Positions 1 through 5,721 of a stretch of DNA of 5,721 nt are shown here, piece after piece. The notes beneath the pieces were generated by a model. That model was not told the origin of the DNA and made no database searches. It saw only the letters and a list, made by a program, of their open reading frames with translations. This stretch comes from Desulfobulbaceae bacterium (lineage in GTDB: Bacteria; Desulfobacterota; Desulfobulbia; Desulfobulbales; Desulfocapsaceae): positions 1 to 5,721 of the forward strand of contig JAUVON010000197.1 in assembly GCA_030599175.1 (NCBI GenBank), given 5' to 3'. A program made the translations under genes and the position numbers. Positions within the stretch are counted from its first letter, which is position 1, and each line of letters starts with the position of its first letter.

Positions 1-26
1 AATACATATTCAGAGAGTATGAGTAG

Positions 27-62
27 AAAAAAGGCTGTCCATTATGGGCGGCCTTTTTTTTT
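27..62 (+). terminator. Rho-independent terminator (best on plus strand)
   Basis: An A run at 27-32 and GGCTGTCC at 33-40 pair with GGGCGGCC at 46-53 and the following Ts, across a five-base loop at 41-45. The eight-base core has two G-U wobbles when read as plus-strand RNA and is followed by nine Ts at 54-62. Read on the minus strand, the two wobbles become A-C mismatches, but the outer GGC/GCC and A/T pairs still form, so weaker bidirectional use for the amidase transcript is possible. A plus-strand gene presumably ends just before it: stops are visible in two frames, at 20-22 (TGA) and 24-26 (TAG), but too little sequence is present to call that gene. Confidence 0.8.
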
Positions 63-216
63 AGGCTGTTAGGCTGAAGGCTGTTAGACTGTTAGGAAGG
101 ACGGGGTATGGGTTTTGCGAAGTCAGAATTCTTCAATGTATTGTCTGTCTGTCGCTGTGTGAGTCTTTGTTTTTGCTAACAGCCTACAGCCTAACAGCCT
201 CACAGCCTTCAGCCTA
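61..216. repeat. Inverted-repeat element made of GGCTG-type short units
   Basis: The left arm at 70-96 and the right arm at 190-216 are inverted copies matching at 25 of 27 positions. Both arms extend as short arrays: the left (61-96) reads as TTAGGCTG, TTAGGCTG, AAGGCTG, TTAGACTG and so on; the right (175-216), read on the minus strand, gives TAGGCTG, AAGGCTG, TGAGGCTG, TTAGGCTG, TAGGCTG. Because each arm is internally repetitive, several pairing registers are possible. The spacer at 97-174 has no open frame of note and contains three TGTC units near 151-162. The element fills the whole gap between the terminator T-run and the amidase, and its right arm supplies the TAG stop of the amidase. 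From memory, similar GGCTGTTAGGCTGAAGG-type arrays are scattered through deltaproteobacterial genomes. Nothing here encodes a transposase, so it could be a MITE-like or REP-like non-autonomous element. Confidence 0.75.
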
Positions 217-2040
217 TTGTAATCTTAATTGGGCCGAAGTTGCATTGACATAGGATTTAATCCCATTGGATATTTCCTGGGTGAGCATTTCAATAAAATG
301 GGGGTTAGTCAGGTTTGAGGCATCTTTTTCGTTACTCAAAAAAGCAATTTCCAGCAGTATAGCGGGCATTTGCGCCCCGATAAGGACATAGAAAGGAGCC
401 TGTTTAACACCGAGATTCTTGATCTTGGCATACTTCTGATCTGCCGGTTTCGCACGGGTAAGTATAGATTGATGAACCTGGTTCGCCAGGCGTGAAGACT
501 CGTTAATTTTAGAGTTCTGCATTATATCGGAAAGAATGTCCTGCAGCTCGCTCATCTGATGGGTTGATGTCGCATTTTCCCTGGCTGCAACCCGCATTGC
601 TTCAGCATTTGTGCTGAAATTGAGGTAGTAGGTTTCAAGTCCTCTCACTTTTGGCACTGGGTGGGCATTGATATGGAGGGATATAAAGAGATCGGCTCCC
701 TGGGCATTCGCAATTGCTGTCCGTTCCTCAAGTGTTATGAATGTGTCATCGGTACGGGTAAGAATGACCTTGCAGCCAAGATCTTTTCGCAGAATCGGCG
801 CAAGTTTTTTTGCAATATTGAGCACAATATCTTTTTCTTTGATGCCGTTGGCTATAGCACCCGGATCTTTCCCTCCATGTCCCGGATCAATAACAATTGT
901 CCGTACTCCAAGCCCGAGCTGCTGGGCCAGGGAAAGTTTTTTTGATGTTGGTGTTGATGCAATTGGCGAGTCTTTTTTTGCTGCCGCAACAGGAGTGACT
1001 GCGATTTTCTTCTGATCCCTCAAGGTGATGATTTTTGATTTACCATCGATCTGATCCGCTATGATCTCGCTGGTTTTTTTGTCAGATGCAACAAGGCCGC
1101 TGCTGTCCTTACCCAGATCTTCACCGCGAACATCTATTACAACTCTGAACGGGTCGGGGAGGCTGAAAATCTTATAGCTTCCTATGGACTCAATGTCGAG
1201 TACCACTCGTACTGTGTCCGTGGTGAACTGACCGGTTCGTATTCTTCTGAGCAAACCATCCTCAATTGGCACCGGTGCCCTGTATTGGGGTTCAATATAA
1301 CTCTGTTTGAAGTCGAGATACAGCCTTCTCGGTTTACCGTCTGCTGCCTCCAGCAGAACCTCTTTATATCTTACTGGCCCTGATGCCATAATGACTACCC
1401 GGGTATAGTTATTGGAGGACCAGTATTTTACGGGAAGAACATAGTTGAGGTTATTAAGCTGCGATGAAGTTACCATTATCTTTGGCAGCGGGATGTCATG
1501 ATCTTTTGACAGCACCTTCAGCATCTTTGCTGCCTCAGGATGCATATCCCCGTTCGGGTAGTCGGTGACTATTTCTGTGAAAAACTTGGCGGCCCTTTGC
1601 GGATCACTTTTTTGCTTGAGAAAAATAGTTCCCAGAGCAAAGTAGGCATCGTCGGCAAGAAGATGTTGAGAGAACAGTCGAGCTGTATCCTTATAGTATG
1701 AAATTGACTCATCCAGATCTATTTCCAGGGTAAATTTATCATACATCTGCGTGTAGATACGACCGAGCATAAAGAGACAGGCGGGGGCAAGTTCAGATTT
1801 AGGGCTTGAAAGGTAAATTCTCCTGAAATTTCGGGTGCCTTTAAGCCAGTTTTCCCGGGATGAGGAAATCGAGCTATTTGTATGCAGCTGATTAAAATAA
1901 AATTTTGCCTGGTCGTATCTCTTCTTGATGGATGGTGCCGATTCGCTGATCTCCGTTTGAGCCCCGAGAGGAGAGCCGACTCCAATAAGGAAAATAATCA
2001 GAAAGAAAAGAAGAGAGTTACTGCTGATTCGTTGAAACAT
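214..2040 (-). CDS. amiC: Periplasmic N-acetylmuramoyl-L-alanine amidase (TPR-like, AMIN, Amidase_3)
   Basis: This zinc amidase cuts the bond between N-acetylmuramic acid and L-alanine in peptidoglycan, typically at the division septum during daughter-cell separation. The chosen start gives 608 residues. A Sec-type signal peptide covers residues 1-27 (one Arg at 4, hydrophobic stretch about 9-21, likely cut after LGA). There is no twin-arginine motif, unlike E. coli AmiC, and no lipobox. Residues about 36-182 are helical and TPR-like, as in BamD/YbgF-type proteins. An AMIN domain, which targets the septum or glycan, lies at about 202-305. A Lys/Ser/Ala-rich linker leads to Amidase_3 at about 379-599. 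Zinc ligands are visible as His388 (DPGHGG), Glu402 (IKEKD) and His456 (SLHINAH), with catalytic Glu564 (LLEIAF). Residues about 494-525 match the helical insert that keeps AmiA/B/C-type enzymes inactive until a LytM-type activator binds; regulation here is inferred. The open frame extends 68 codons upstream to 2244, but that part runs through a repeat and lacks a signal sequence. The TAG stop lies inside another repeat arm. Confidence 0.95.
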   Translation of the reverse strand: MFQRISSNSLLFFLIIFLIGVGSPLGAQTEISESAPSIKKRYDQAKFYFNQLHTNSSISSSRENWLKGTRNFRRIYLSSPKSELAPACLFMLGRIYTQMYDKFTLEIDLDESISYYKDTARLFSQHLLADDAYFALGTIFLKQKSDPQRAAKFFTEIVTDYPNGDMHPEAAKMLKVLSKDHDIPLPKIMVTSSQLNNLNYVLPVKYWSSNNYTRVVIMASGPVRYKEVLLEAADGKPRRLYLDFKQSYIEPQYRAPVPIEDGLLRRIRTGQFTTDTVRVVLDIESIGSYKIFSLPDPFRVVIDVRGEDLGKDSSGLVASDKKTSEIIADQIDGKSKIITLRDQKKIAVTPVAAAKKDSPIASTPTSKKLSLAQQLGLGVRTIVIDPGHGGKDPGAIANGIKEKDIVLNIAKKLAPILRKDLGCKVILTRTDDTFITLEERTAIANAQGADLFISLHINAHPVPKVRGLETYYLNFSTNAEAMRVAARENATSTHQMSELQDILSDIMQNSKINESSRLANQVHQSILTRAKPADQKYAKIKNLGVKQAPFYVLIGAQMPAILLEIAFLSNEKDASNLTNPHFIEMLTQEISNGIKSYVNATSAQLRLQ

Positions 2041-2052
2041 ATGGTGAAAAGA

Positions 2053-2058
2053 TCCTCT
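2053..2058 (-). promoter_or_regulatory. Candidate ribosome binding site of the amidase
   Basis: AGAGGA on the minus strand lies 12 bases before the ATG at 2040. The spacing is on the long side, but the site supports the start that opens with a signal peptide. The in-frame upstream ATG at 2094 has no comparable purine-rich site, and the one at 2244 lies next to the mutS stop and would translate the repeat. Confidence 0.5.
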
Positions 2059-2097
2059 TGTACTGAAGCGGGCCCTGCAACCGGGAAGATACATTAT

Positions 2098-2157
2098 CTC
2101 ACCACGGAGGAGCAAAAAGAATTTTTTCTCTGTGCTCTCTGTGTCCTCTGTGGTGAA
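2098..2157. repeat. Inverted-repeat element of the CACCACAGAGGA type in the amidase leader
   Basis: Arms at 2099-2111 and 2144-2156 are inverted copies matching at 12 of 13 positions, separated by 32 bases. Read on the minus strand, the first half contains three imperfect nine-base units (CACAGAGGA, CACAGAGAG, CACAGAGAA), followed by an AT-rich centre and the closing TCCTCCGTGGTGA. Translated in the amidase frame it gives the peptide TTEDTESTEK, a tell-tale product of a repeat that I recall as widespread in intergenic DNA of deltaproteobacteria and some other phyla. It lies between the amidase promoter and its start, so it should be transcribed as part of the leader and can fold into a hairpin. 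There is no U-run after the hairpin on the minus strand, so it is not a classical terminator. Confidence 0.75.
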
Positions 2158-2190
2158 AATATTTTTATTTTTATGACGAAGTTCCAAGAC

Positions 2191-2219
2191 ATTATAAGCG
2201 AAATCGCCCAACAATACAA
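2191..2219 (-). promoter_or_regulatory. Sigma70-type promoter for the amidase
   Basis: On the minus strand a perfect TATAAT (2191-2196) is preceded by a 17-base spacer and TTGTAT at 2214-2219, which matches three of six positions of the -35 consensus. It starts about 30 bases after the mutS stop and would give a leader of roughly 140 bases carrying the inverted repeat. This suggests that the amidase can be expressed independently of mutS. The -10 box and spacing are good; the -35 is weak. Confidence 0.6.
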
Positions 2220-2247
2220 AAAAGAAAACTCCAAGGCAAACCAATCA

Positions 2248-4890
2248 TCAGATCGTTTTCATTTTATAGAGAATTTCAAGTGCCTGCCTTGGAGTAATTT
2301 CATCCAAATTAATATTGTTTAGATAGTCAATATGGGGGTTTGCCGGGGCCGGGAAGAGAGACAACTGGTTTGGGTGATGCCTCTTTTTCCTCCTGCGGTA
2401 GGGTTTGGTGGACGTTTCCGGTTGATCCAGATTTTCTTTTTCAATTTCCTGTAAAATTTCCTCGGCCCTTTTCACCACATGGTCAGGAACACCTGCCAAT
2501 CCTGCAACCTGAATTCCGTAGCTTCTACTGGTACCTCCTTTTGCCAGTTTATGCAGGAAAATTATAGTGTCTTGCCATTCCCGTACGGTAATAGAGTAAT
2601 TTTTGACACGTTTGTGACTTTTGGCAAGCTCGATCAGTTCATGGTAGTGGGTCGCAAAAAGTGTTTTAACACCTTTCTTATTTTTATTGACCAGCTCTTC
2701 AGCAACTGCCCAGGCGATCGCAAGGCCGTCATATGTGGAGGTTCCTCTGCCGATTTCATCGAGCACCACAAGACTTTTGGGAGTTGCATTGTTAAGAATA
2801 TTAGCGGTCTCACTCATTTCTACCATAAAAGTGGATTGCCCGCGGCGCAGGTCATCCATTGCTCCCACCCTGGTGAAAATACGATCGACAACCCCAATTT
2901 TAGCCTTTTCTGCCGGTACATAGGAACCCATCTGGGCAAGCAGCACAATCAGAGCAGTCTGCCTGAGGACAGTGGATTTGCCTGCCATATTCGGGCCGGT
3001 AATAATGAGTACCTCATCACTGGTCTGGTTGAGCAAAATATCGTTGGGGACAAATTTTCCGCTTGGTAAAGATCGTTCAATAACGGGGTGACGACCTTCG
3101 ATAATCTCTATATCATCTTCCGTATCAATTTTTGGTCTGCGATAATTATAAAGCTGAGCTGTCTCCGCGTTGGCCGACAGGAAGTCAACTTGAGCAAGGA
3201 GCTTAGCGGTTTTAAGTATACGGCTGCTGCTCTTTGCCAGTTGGGTTCGAATGTCGAGAAAGAGCTGGTATTCGAGTTCAACGCGTCTGTCCTGAGCACC
3301 AAGCACCTTGCCCTCAAATTCCTTCAGCTCAGGGGTGATAAAGCGCTCCGCGTTGACCAGGGTTTGTTTCCTGATATATGATTCAGGAACCTTTGCAGCC
3401 TGAATTTTGGACACCTCGATAAAGTATCCAAAAACCTTGTTATAGCCGATTTTCAGTTTGCTGATCCCGGTGGATTCACGTTCACGACTCTCAAGATTGA
3501 GAATCATCTGTTTGCCGTCACGCAGTATCAGGATAAGTTCATCAAGCTCTGAATTATATCCCTCCTGGATAAGATGGCCTTCACGCACGGTGATCGGTGG
3601 ATTAGGAGCAATTGACCGGTCGAGCAGATCATATAGATCTGCCAGAATGTCGAATTGCTGGTAAATATCGATGAGCTTTACGGTATTGCATTGACTGAGA
3701 ACAGAGTAGACCGGAGGCAGCTGAGCCAGGGAGTTTTTCATGGCCAGAATGTCTCTTGCATTTCCGGTGCCCAGCATCATCCGGCTGTTTAATCTTTCAA
3801 GATCATATACGGCATCCAGAAGGCTTCTCAGGTCGCTTCGCAATCCACTGTTTTTAAAAAAGAACGTTACGGCATCCAGCCTGTCGTTGATTCGTCTGGT
3901 ATCCTGCAAGGGAAAGAGGAGATTAGATTTCAACAGCCTTGCTCCCATGGGGGTACAGGTCTGGTCAATGACAGAGAGCAGGGATCCTTGCCTGTTGCCG
4001 CCGATAATGGTCTGGGTAAGCTCAAGATTGCGTCTGGAAGAGTCGTCTATCTGCAGGATTGTTTCAAGATCAAGAGGTGTAAGCTTTTCAATATGGTCAA
4101 TCGATGATTTTTGGGTTTCCTGTACATATTCAAGCAGCACTCCTGCCCCGATAATGCCGATTGAAAAATGTGCGCAGCCAAAGCCGTCAAGGGTGATGGT
4201 TCTGAAATGATCAAGCAGGAGATCTCGGGCAGAAGAAAATTGAAAAACATCGGTTTCCCGGTCGGTAATGCGGATGTCGGGAAGCAGGCTGCTGACAGAT
4301 CGTAAAAGTGCATCAAGCGAATTATTTTTATCGCTGCTCACCAGGATTTCGGCCGGAGTGAGTCGCGTAATCTGATCTATTACATTTTCAAAATCTTGAT
4401 TATCTGTTGGAAATTCTCCAATCAGAAACTCACCGGTGCTGAGATCCAGGAAGCTGACTCCCCAGTTTGACTTCTCTCCGGTTTCCCTGGCAACGACAGA
4501 ACAGATATAGTTATTGCTTTTGTCATCAAGAAGGTGATCATCGGTGACGACACCGGGGGAAATGATGCGAACAACTTCTCTTTTTACAATCCCCTTTGCC
4601 TGGGCAGGATCCTCTGTCTGCTCACATATAGCAACCCGCCGCCCACCTTTGACGAGTTTTGCAAGGTAGGTCTGAAGGGCATGGTAAGGAATGCCGCACA
4701 TGGGAACCTGGAGGGAGTCACTCTTCTTGTTTCTTGAGGTGAGGGTAATGCCGAGAATCTTTGAGGCTTCGACAGCATCTTCAAAAAACATCTCGTAAAA
4801 ATCACCCATGCGATAAAAGAGAATTGCATCTTCATGCTGCTCCTTGATTTCAAAGTATTGCTGCAGCATTGGAGTGAGTTTGGTTTTCAT
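2248..4890 (-). CDS. mutS: DNA mismatch repair protein MutS
   Basis: This cytoplasmic ATPase recognises mismatches and small loops in newly replicated DNA and recruits MutL. At 880 residues it has the usual MutS1 length. The mismatch-binding domain (about 5-117) carries the GDFYEMF motif, whose Phe31 and Glu33 correspond to the Phe-x-Glu that wedges into the mispair. The connector is about 125-255, the core/lever about 270-560 with the DNA clamp about 430-520, and the ATPase about 570-815. Walker A is GPNMAGKST at 632-640, the STFMVEM segment lies at 686-692, Walker B is VVLDEIGRGTST with Asp711 and Glu712, and the ATHYHEL histidine is His748. A basic linker (RRRKKRHH, 832-839) leads to QLSLF at 842-846, a near-ideal beta-clamp binding motif, then a C-terminal helical tail. 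The start is fixed by an ATGA overlap with the upstream gene. No missing residues or frame breaks were seen. MutL is not in this window. Confidence 0.99.
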   Translation of the reverse strand: MKTKLTPMLQQYFEIKEQHEDAILFYRMGDFYEMFFEDAVEASKILGITLTSRNKKSDSLQVPMCGIPYHALQTYLAKLVKGGRRVAICEQTEDPAQAKGIVKREVVRIISPGVVTDDHLLDDKSNNYICSVVARETGEKSNWGVSFLDLSTGEFLIGEFPTDNQDFENVIDQITRLTPAEILVSSDKNNSLDALLRSVSSLLPDIRITDRETDVFQFSSARDLLLDHFRTITLDGFGCAHFSIGIIGAGVLLEYVQETQKSSIDHIEKLTPLDLETILQIDDSSRRNLELTQTIIGGNRQGSLLSVIDQTCTPMGARLLKSNLLFPLQDTRRINDRLDAVTFFFKNSGLRSDLRSLLDAVYDLERLNSRMMLGTGNARDILAMKNSLAQLPPVYSVLSQCNTVKLIDIYQQFDILADLYDLLDRSIAPNPPITVREGHLIQEGYNSELDELILILRDGKQMILNLESRERESTGISKLKIGYNKVFGYFIEVSKIQAAKVPESYIRKQTLVNAERFITPELKEFEGKVLGAQDRRVELEYQLFLDIRTQLAKSSSRILKTAKLLAQVDFLSANAETAQLYNYRRPKIDTEDDIEIIEGRHPVIERSLPSGKFVPNDILLNQTSDEVLIITGPNMAGKSTVLRQTALIVLLAQMGSYVPAEKAKIGVVDRIFTRVGAMDDLRRGQSTFMVEMSETANILNNATPKSLVVLDEIGRGTSTYDGLAIAWAVAEELVNKNKKGVKTLFATHYHELIELAKSHKRVKNYSITVREWQDTIIFLHKLAKGGTSRSYGIQVAGLAGVPDHVVKRAEEILQEIEKENLDQPETSTKPYRRRKKRHHPNQLSLFPAPANPHIDYLNNINLDEITPRQALEILYKMKTI

Positions 4891-5384
4891 GTTCTCCTGA
4901 CCAGCTCGTGGATTGAACCTTTCAGGCTGTCTTTTTCAATATGCAGCATCCCATAGGTTCCCGGTGCTCCGTAAGTACCGGTTCCCTGAAAACTTCCGGG
5001 ATTGATAAAAAGGGTGTTTCCTGTTTTATGGCAGGTTGGGGTATGAGTATGGCCATAGACAATGCAATCTGTTTCCGGAAAAAGTCTCAGCAGCCTCTCT
5101 TCAATATTATGGCGGGAACCGGTTCCATGACATATTCCAATGGAGTAGCCATTCAGACAAATAATCCTCGTTTCAGGCAGAAGTTGCCGGGTTGCCTGGT
5201 TGCACATATTTCCGCAGACACCATAGATATCCTTTCCGCTAAAAGTTGATAATATAGATATATCCGTTAAATCACCGGCATGGATAATTGCATCGCAGCC
5301 GGCAAAGGCAGATGCGCATCTTTTGCGGAATTGTTCAGTTATATTTGCAATATGAGTGTCTGACAGGATGCCGACTTTTATCAT
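4887..5384 (-). CDS. YfcE/MJ0936-family metallophosphoesterase
   Basis: This is a small cytoplasmic two-metal phosphoesterase of 165 residues, the usual length for the YfcE/MJ0936 group. Characterised relatives hydrolyse phosphodiesters such as bis-p-nitrophenyl phosphate in vitro; the natural substrate is generally unclear and cannot be read here. The metal-site motifs appear in order: DTH (Asp9, His11) directly after the first strand, HAGD (Asp38), GN (Asn59), CHG (His86), GHTH (His112, His114) and the closing NPGS (128-131). The segment after Asn59 reads MCNQ, where many relatives have C/N-D, a mild deviation. Residues 135-145 contain a short GTYG-x-PGTYG duplication. There is no signal peptide. 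The start at 5384 gives the canonical MIKVGILSDTH opening, with a weak AAGG site about 10 bases upstream. Its stop overlaps the mutS start by four bases, so it heads a probable operon with mutS. A role in mutS biology is not implied by the sequence. Confidence 0.92.
   Translation of the reverse strand: MIKVGILSDTHIANITEQFRKRCASAFAGCDAIIHAGDLTDISILSTFSGKDIYGVCGNMCNQATRQLLPETRIICLNGYSIGICHGTGSRHNIEERLLRLFPETDCIVYGHTHTPTCHKTGNTLFINPGSFQGTGTYGAPGTYGMLHIEKDSLKGSIHELVRRT
4894..4899 (-). promoter_or_regulatory. Ribosome binding site of mutS inside the upstream gene
   Basis: CAGGAG on the minus strand lies three bases before the mutS ATG, within the last codons of the phosphoesterase. It is a strong Shine-Dalgarno match at tight spacing. 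With the ATGA stop/start overlap it points to translational coupling between the two genes, and it decides the mutS start. Confidence 0.75.
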
Positions 5385-5425
5385 TGTGGGTGCCTTGTAT
5401 TCTCTCAGAATGTAAATCGGCCTCT

Positions 5426-5431
5426 ATTATA
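5426..5431 (-). promoter_or_regulatory. Candidate -10 box for the phosphoesterase-mutS operon
   Basis: A perfect TATAAT on the minus strand lies 41 bases before the phosphoesterase start, predicting a leader of about 35 bases. No good -35 hexamer is found at 16-18 bases upstream, so an activator or another sigma contact may be needed, or the match is chance. A second TATAAT on the same strand at 5473-5478 also lacks a clear -35. Confidence 0.45.
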
Positions 5432-5682
5432 CCCGAGCCGTAAATGTACGCATCTAACCCGAATAAATCGGAATTATAGAATGCTTGGATAAGTGCCATG
5501 GAAGTATATTCAACCATATAGTTTTAAGCAACCTTTCTCGATTTCTTGTTTTTACTTACAGAAGTTCTGGAGTAAGGCACTAAAAAATAGTATGCAGCTG
5601 TAATTGCAAGACAGTAATTTCGGTTGCAGAATTATATAGAATTTAGGTTTAATAGAGTGTTTTTGGAATGACCTTATGGTGT

Positions 5683-5712
5683 TTTACACTTGTCTGTGAT
5701 GTAATTTAAAAT
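5683..5712 (+). promoter_or_regulatory. Candidate rightward sigma70 promoter at the window edge
   Basis: TTTACA (5683-5688, five of six consensus positions) and TAAAAT (5707-5712, five of six) are separated by 18 bases on the plus strand, in an AT-rich setting. It would start transcription near the last bases of the window and point to a divergent gene outside it. Such matches arise readily by chance in AT-rich DNA, and the gene it would serve is not visible. Confidence 0.4.
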
Positions 5713-5721
5713 AGAGATACT

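Larger units (their letters stand above)
5385..5721. other. AT-rich intergenic region, no supported gene
   Basis: These 337 bases hold no convincing coding sequence. A 60-codon minus-strand frame (5335-5517) runs into the phosphoesterase and contains the candidate -10 boxes, so I treat it as spurious. Two similar AT-rich strings beginning GAATTATA occur at 5471-5478 and 5629-5636, and TTGCA appears twice near 5605 and 5624; these may be chance in AT-rich DNA. No tRNA, terminator hairpin or CRISPR-like repeat was seen. The region probably serves as upstream control DNA for the leftward operon and perhaps for a rightward gene beyond the window. Confidence 0.6.

Noticed and set aside
151..162. 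TGTC tandem repeat as a phase-variation tract
   Set aside because: Only three units, and it lies outside any gene or promoter spacer.
97..189. Possible CRISPR array or small RNA between the GGCTG arms
   Set aside because: The units are 7-8 bases long with no regular unique spacers, and no promoter-terminator pair for a small RNA was seen.
2098..2157. Terminator for mutS
   Set aside because: The hairpin is present, but no U-run follows it on the minus strand, and it lies downstream of the amidase promoter.
2041..2244. Upstream extension of the amidase reading frame to an ATG at 2244
   Set aside because: It crosses an inverted repeat and gives low-complexity peptide, and the signal peptide begins at 2040; the extension has no ribosome binding site of note.
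1882..2322. 146-codon plus-strand frame spanning the mutS-amidase gap
   Set aside because: It is antisense to the amidase signal region, the leader repeat and the end of mutS; part of its peptide (FFLCALCVLCGE) is just the repeat read from the other strand.
2479..3069. 196-codon plus-strand frame
   Set aside because: It is antisense to the conserved ATPase domain of mutS, and its peptide shows no recognisable family.
3740..4210. 156-codon plus-strand frame
   Set aside because: It is antisense to the mutS core domain; the Ser/Arg-rich composition is typical of a shadow frame.
5335..5517. 60-codon minus-strand frame upstream of and overlapping the phosphoesterase
   Set aside because: It overlaps the phosphoesterase by 50 bases in another frame, has no recognisable motif or good ribosome binding site, and covers the likely promoter region.

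Overview
The window reads as ordinary Gram-negative chromosomal DNA of middling GC content, with three genes on the minus strand in the order (5' to 3' on that strand) metallophosphoesterase, mutS, cell-wall amidase. An amidase with a signal peptide, a TPR-like region, an AMIN domain and an Amidase_3 domain next to mutS, together with two kinds of dispersed non-coding repeat, suggests a Desulfobacterota / former Deltaproteobacteria host (for example a Desulfobulbales or Desulfuromonadales-like organism). That placement is inferred from memory of such genomes and is not proven here.

Layout from right to left, the direction of transcription. Positions 5385-5721 are AT-rich and non-coding. They hold TATAAT-type -10 boxes facing left towards the phosphoesterase and, at the far right edge, a candidate promoter facing out of the window. 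Positions 4887-5384 encode a YfcE/MJ0936-type phosphoesterase whose stop codon overlaps the mutS start by four bases (ATGA). Positions 2248-4890 encode a full-length MutS of 880 residues with all expected domains and a C-terminal QLSLF sliding-clamp motif. Positions 2041-2247 form a leader with its own TATAAT promoter and an inverted-repeat element. The open frame of the amidase runs upstream through this element, but the true start is at 2040, where a signal peptide begins. Positions 214-2040 encode the amidase. Positions 61-216 hold a second inverted-repeat element, built of roughly 7-8 base GGCTG units, and one arm of it supplies the amidase stop codon. Positions 27-62 hold a strong rho-independent terminator that probably ends a convergent plus-strand gene lying left of the window.

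Functionally, MutS starts methyl-independent or MutH-independent mismatch repair (no mutL or mutH is in view), and the amidase splits septal peptidoglycan in the periplasm. The phosphoesterase is translationally coupled to mutS, but its substrate cannot be read from the sequence. The amidase seems to be only loosely part of the operon because it has its own promoter.

I found no new defence, mobile or RNA-guided system. The points most worth a second look are the two repeat elements sitting exactly at the two ends of the amidase gene: one forms its 5' leader and inflates the open frame, the other terminates it.
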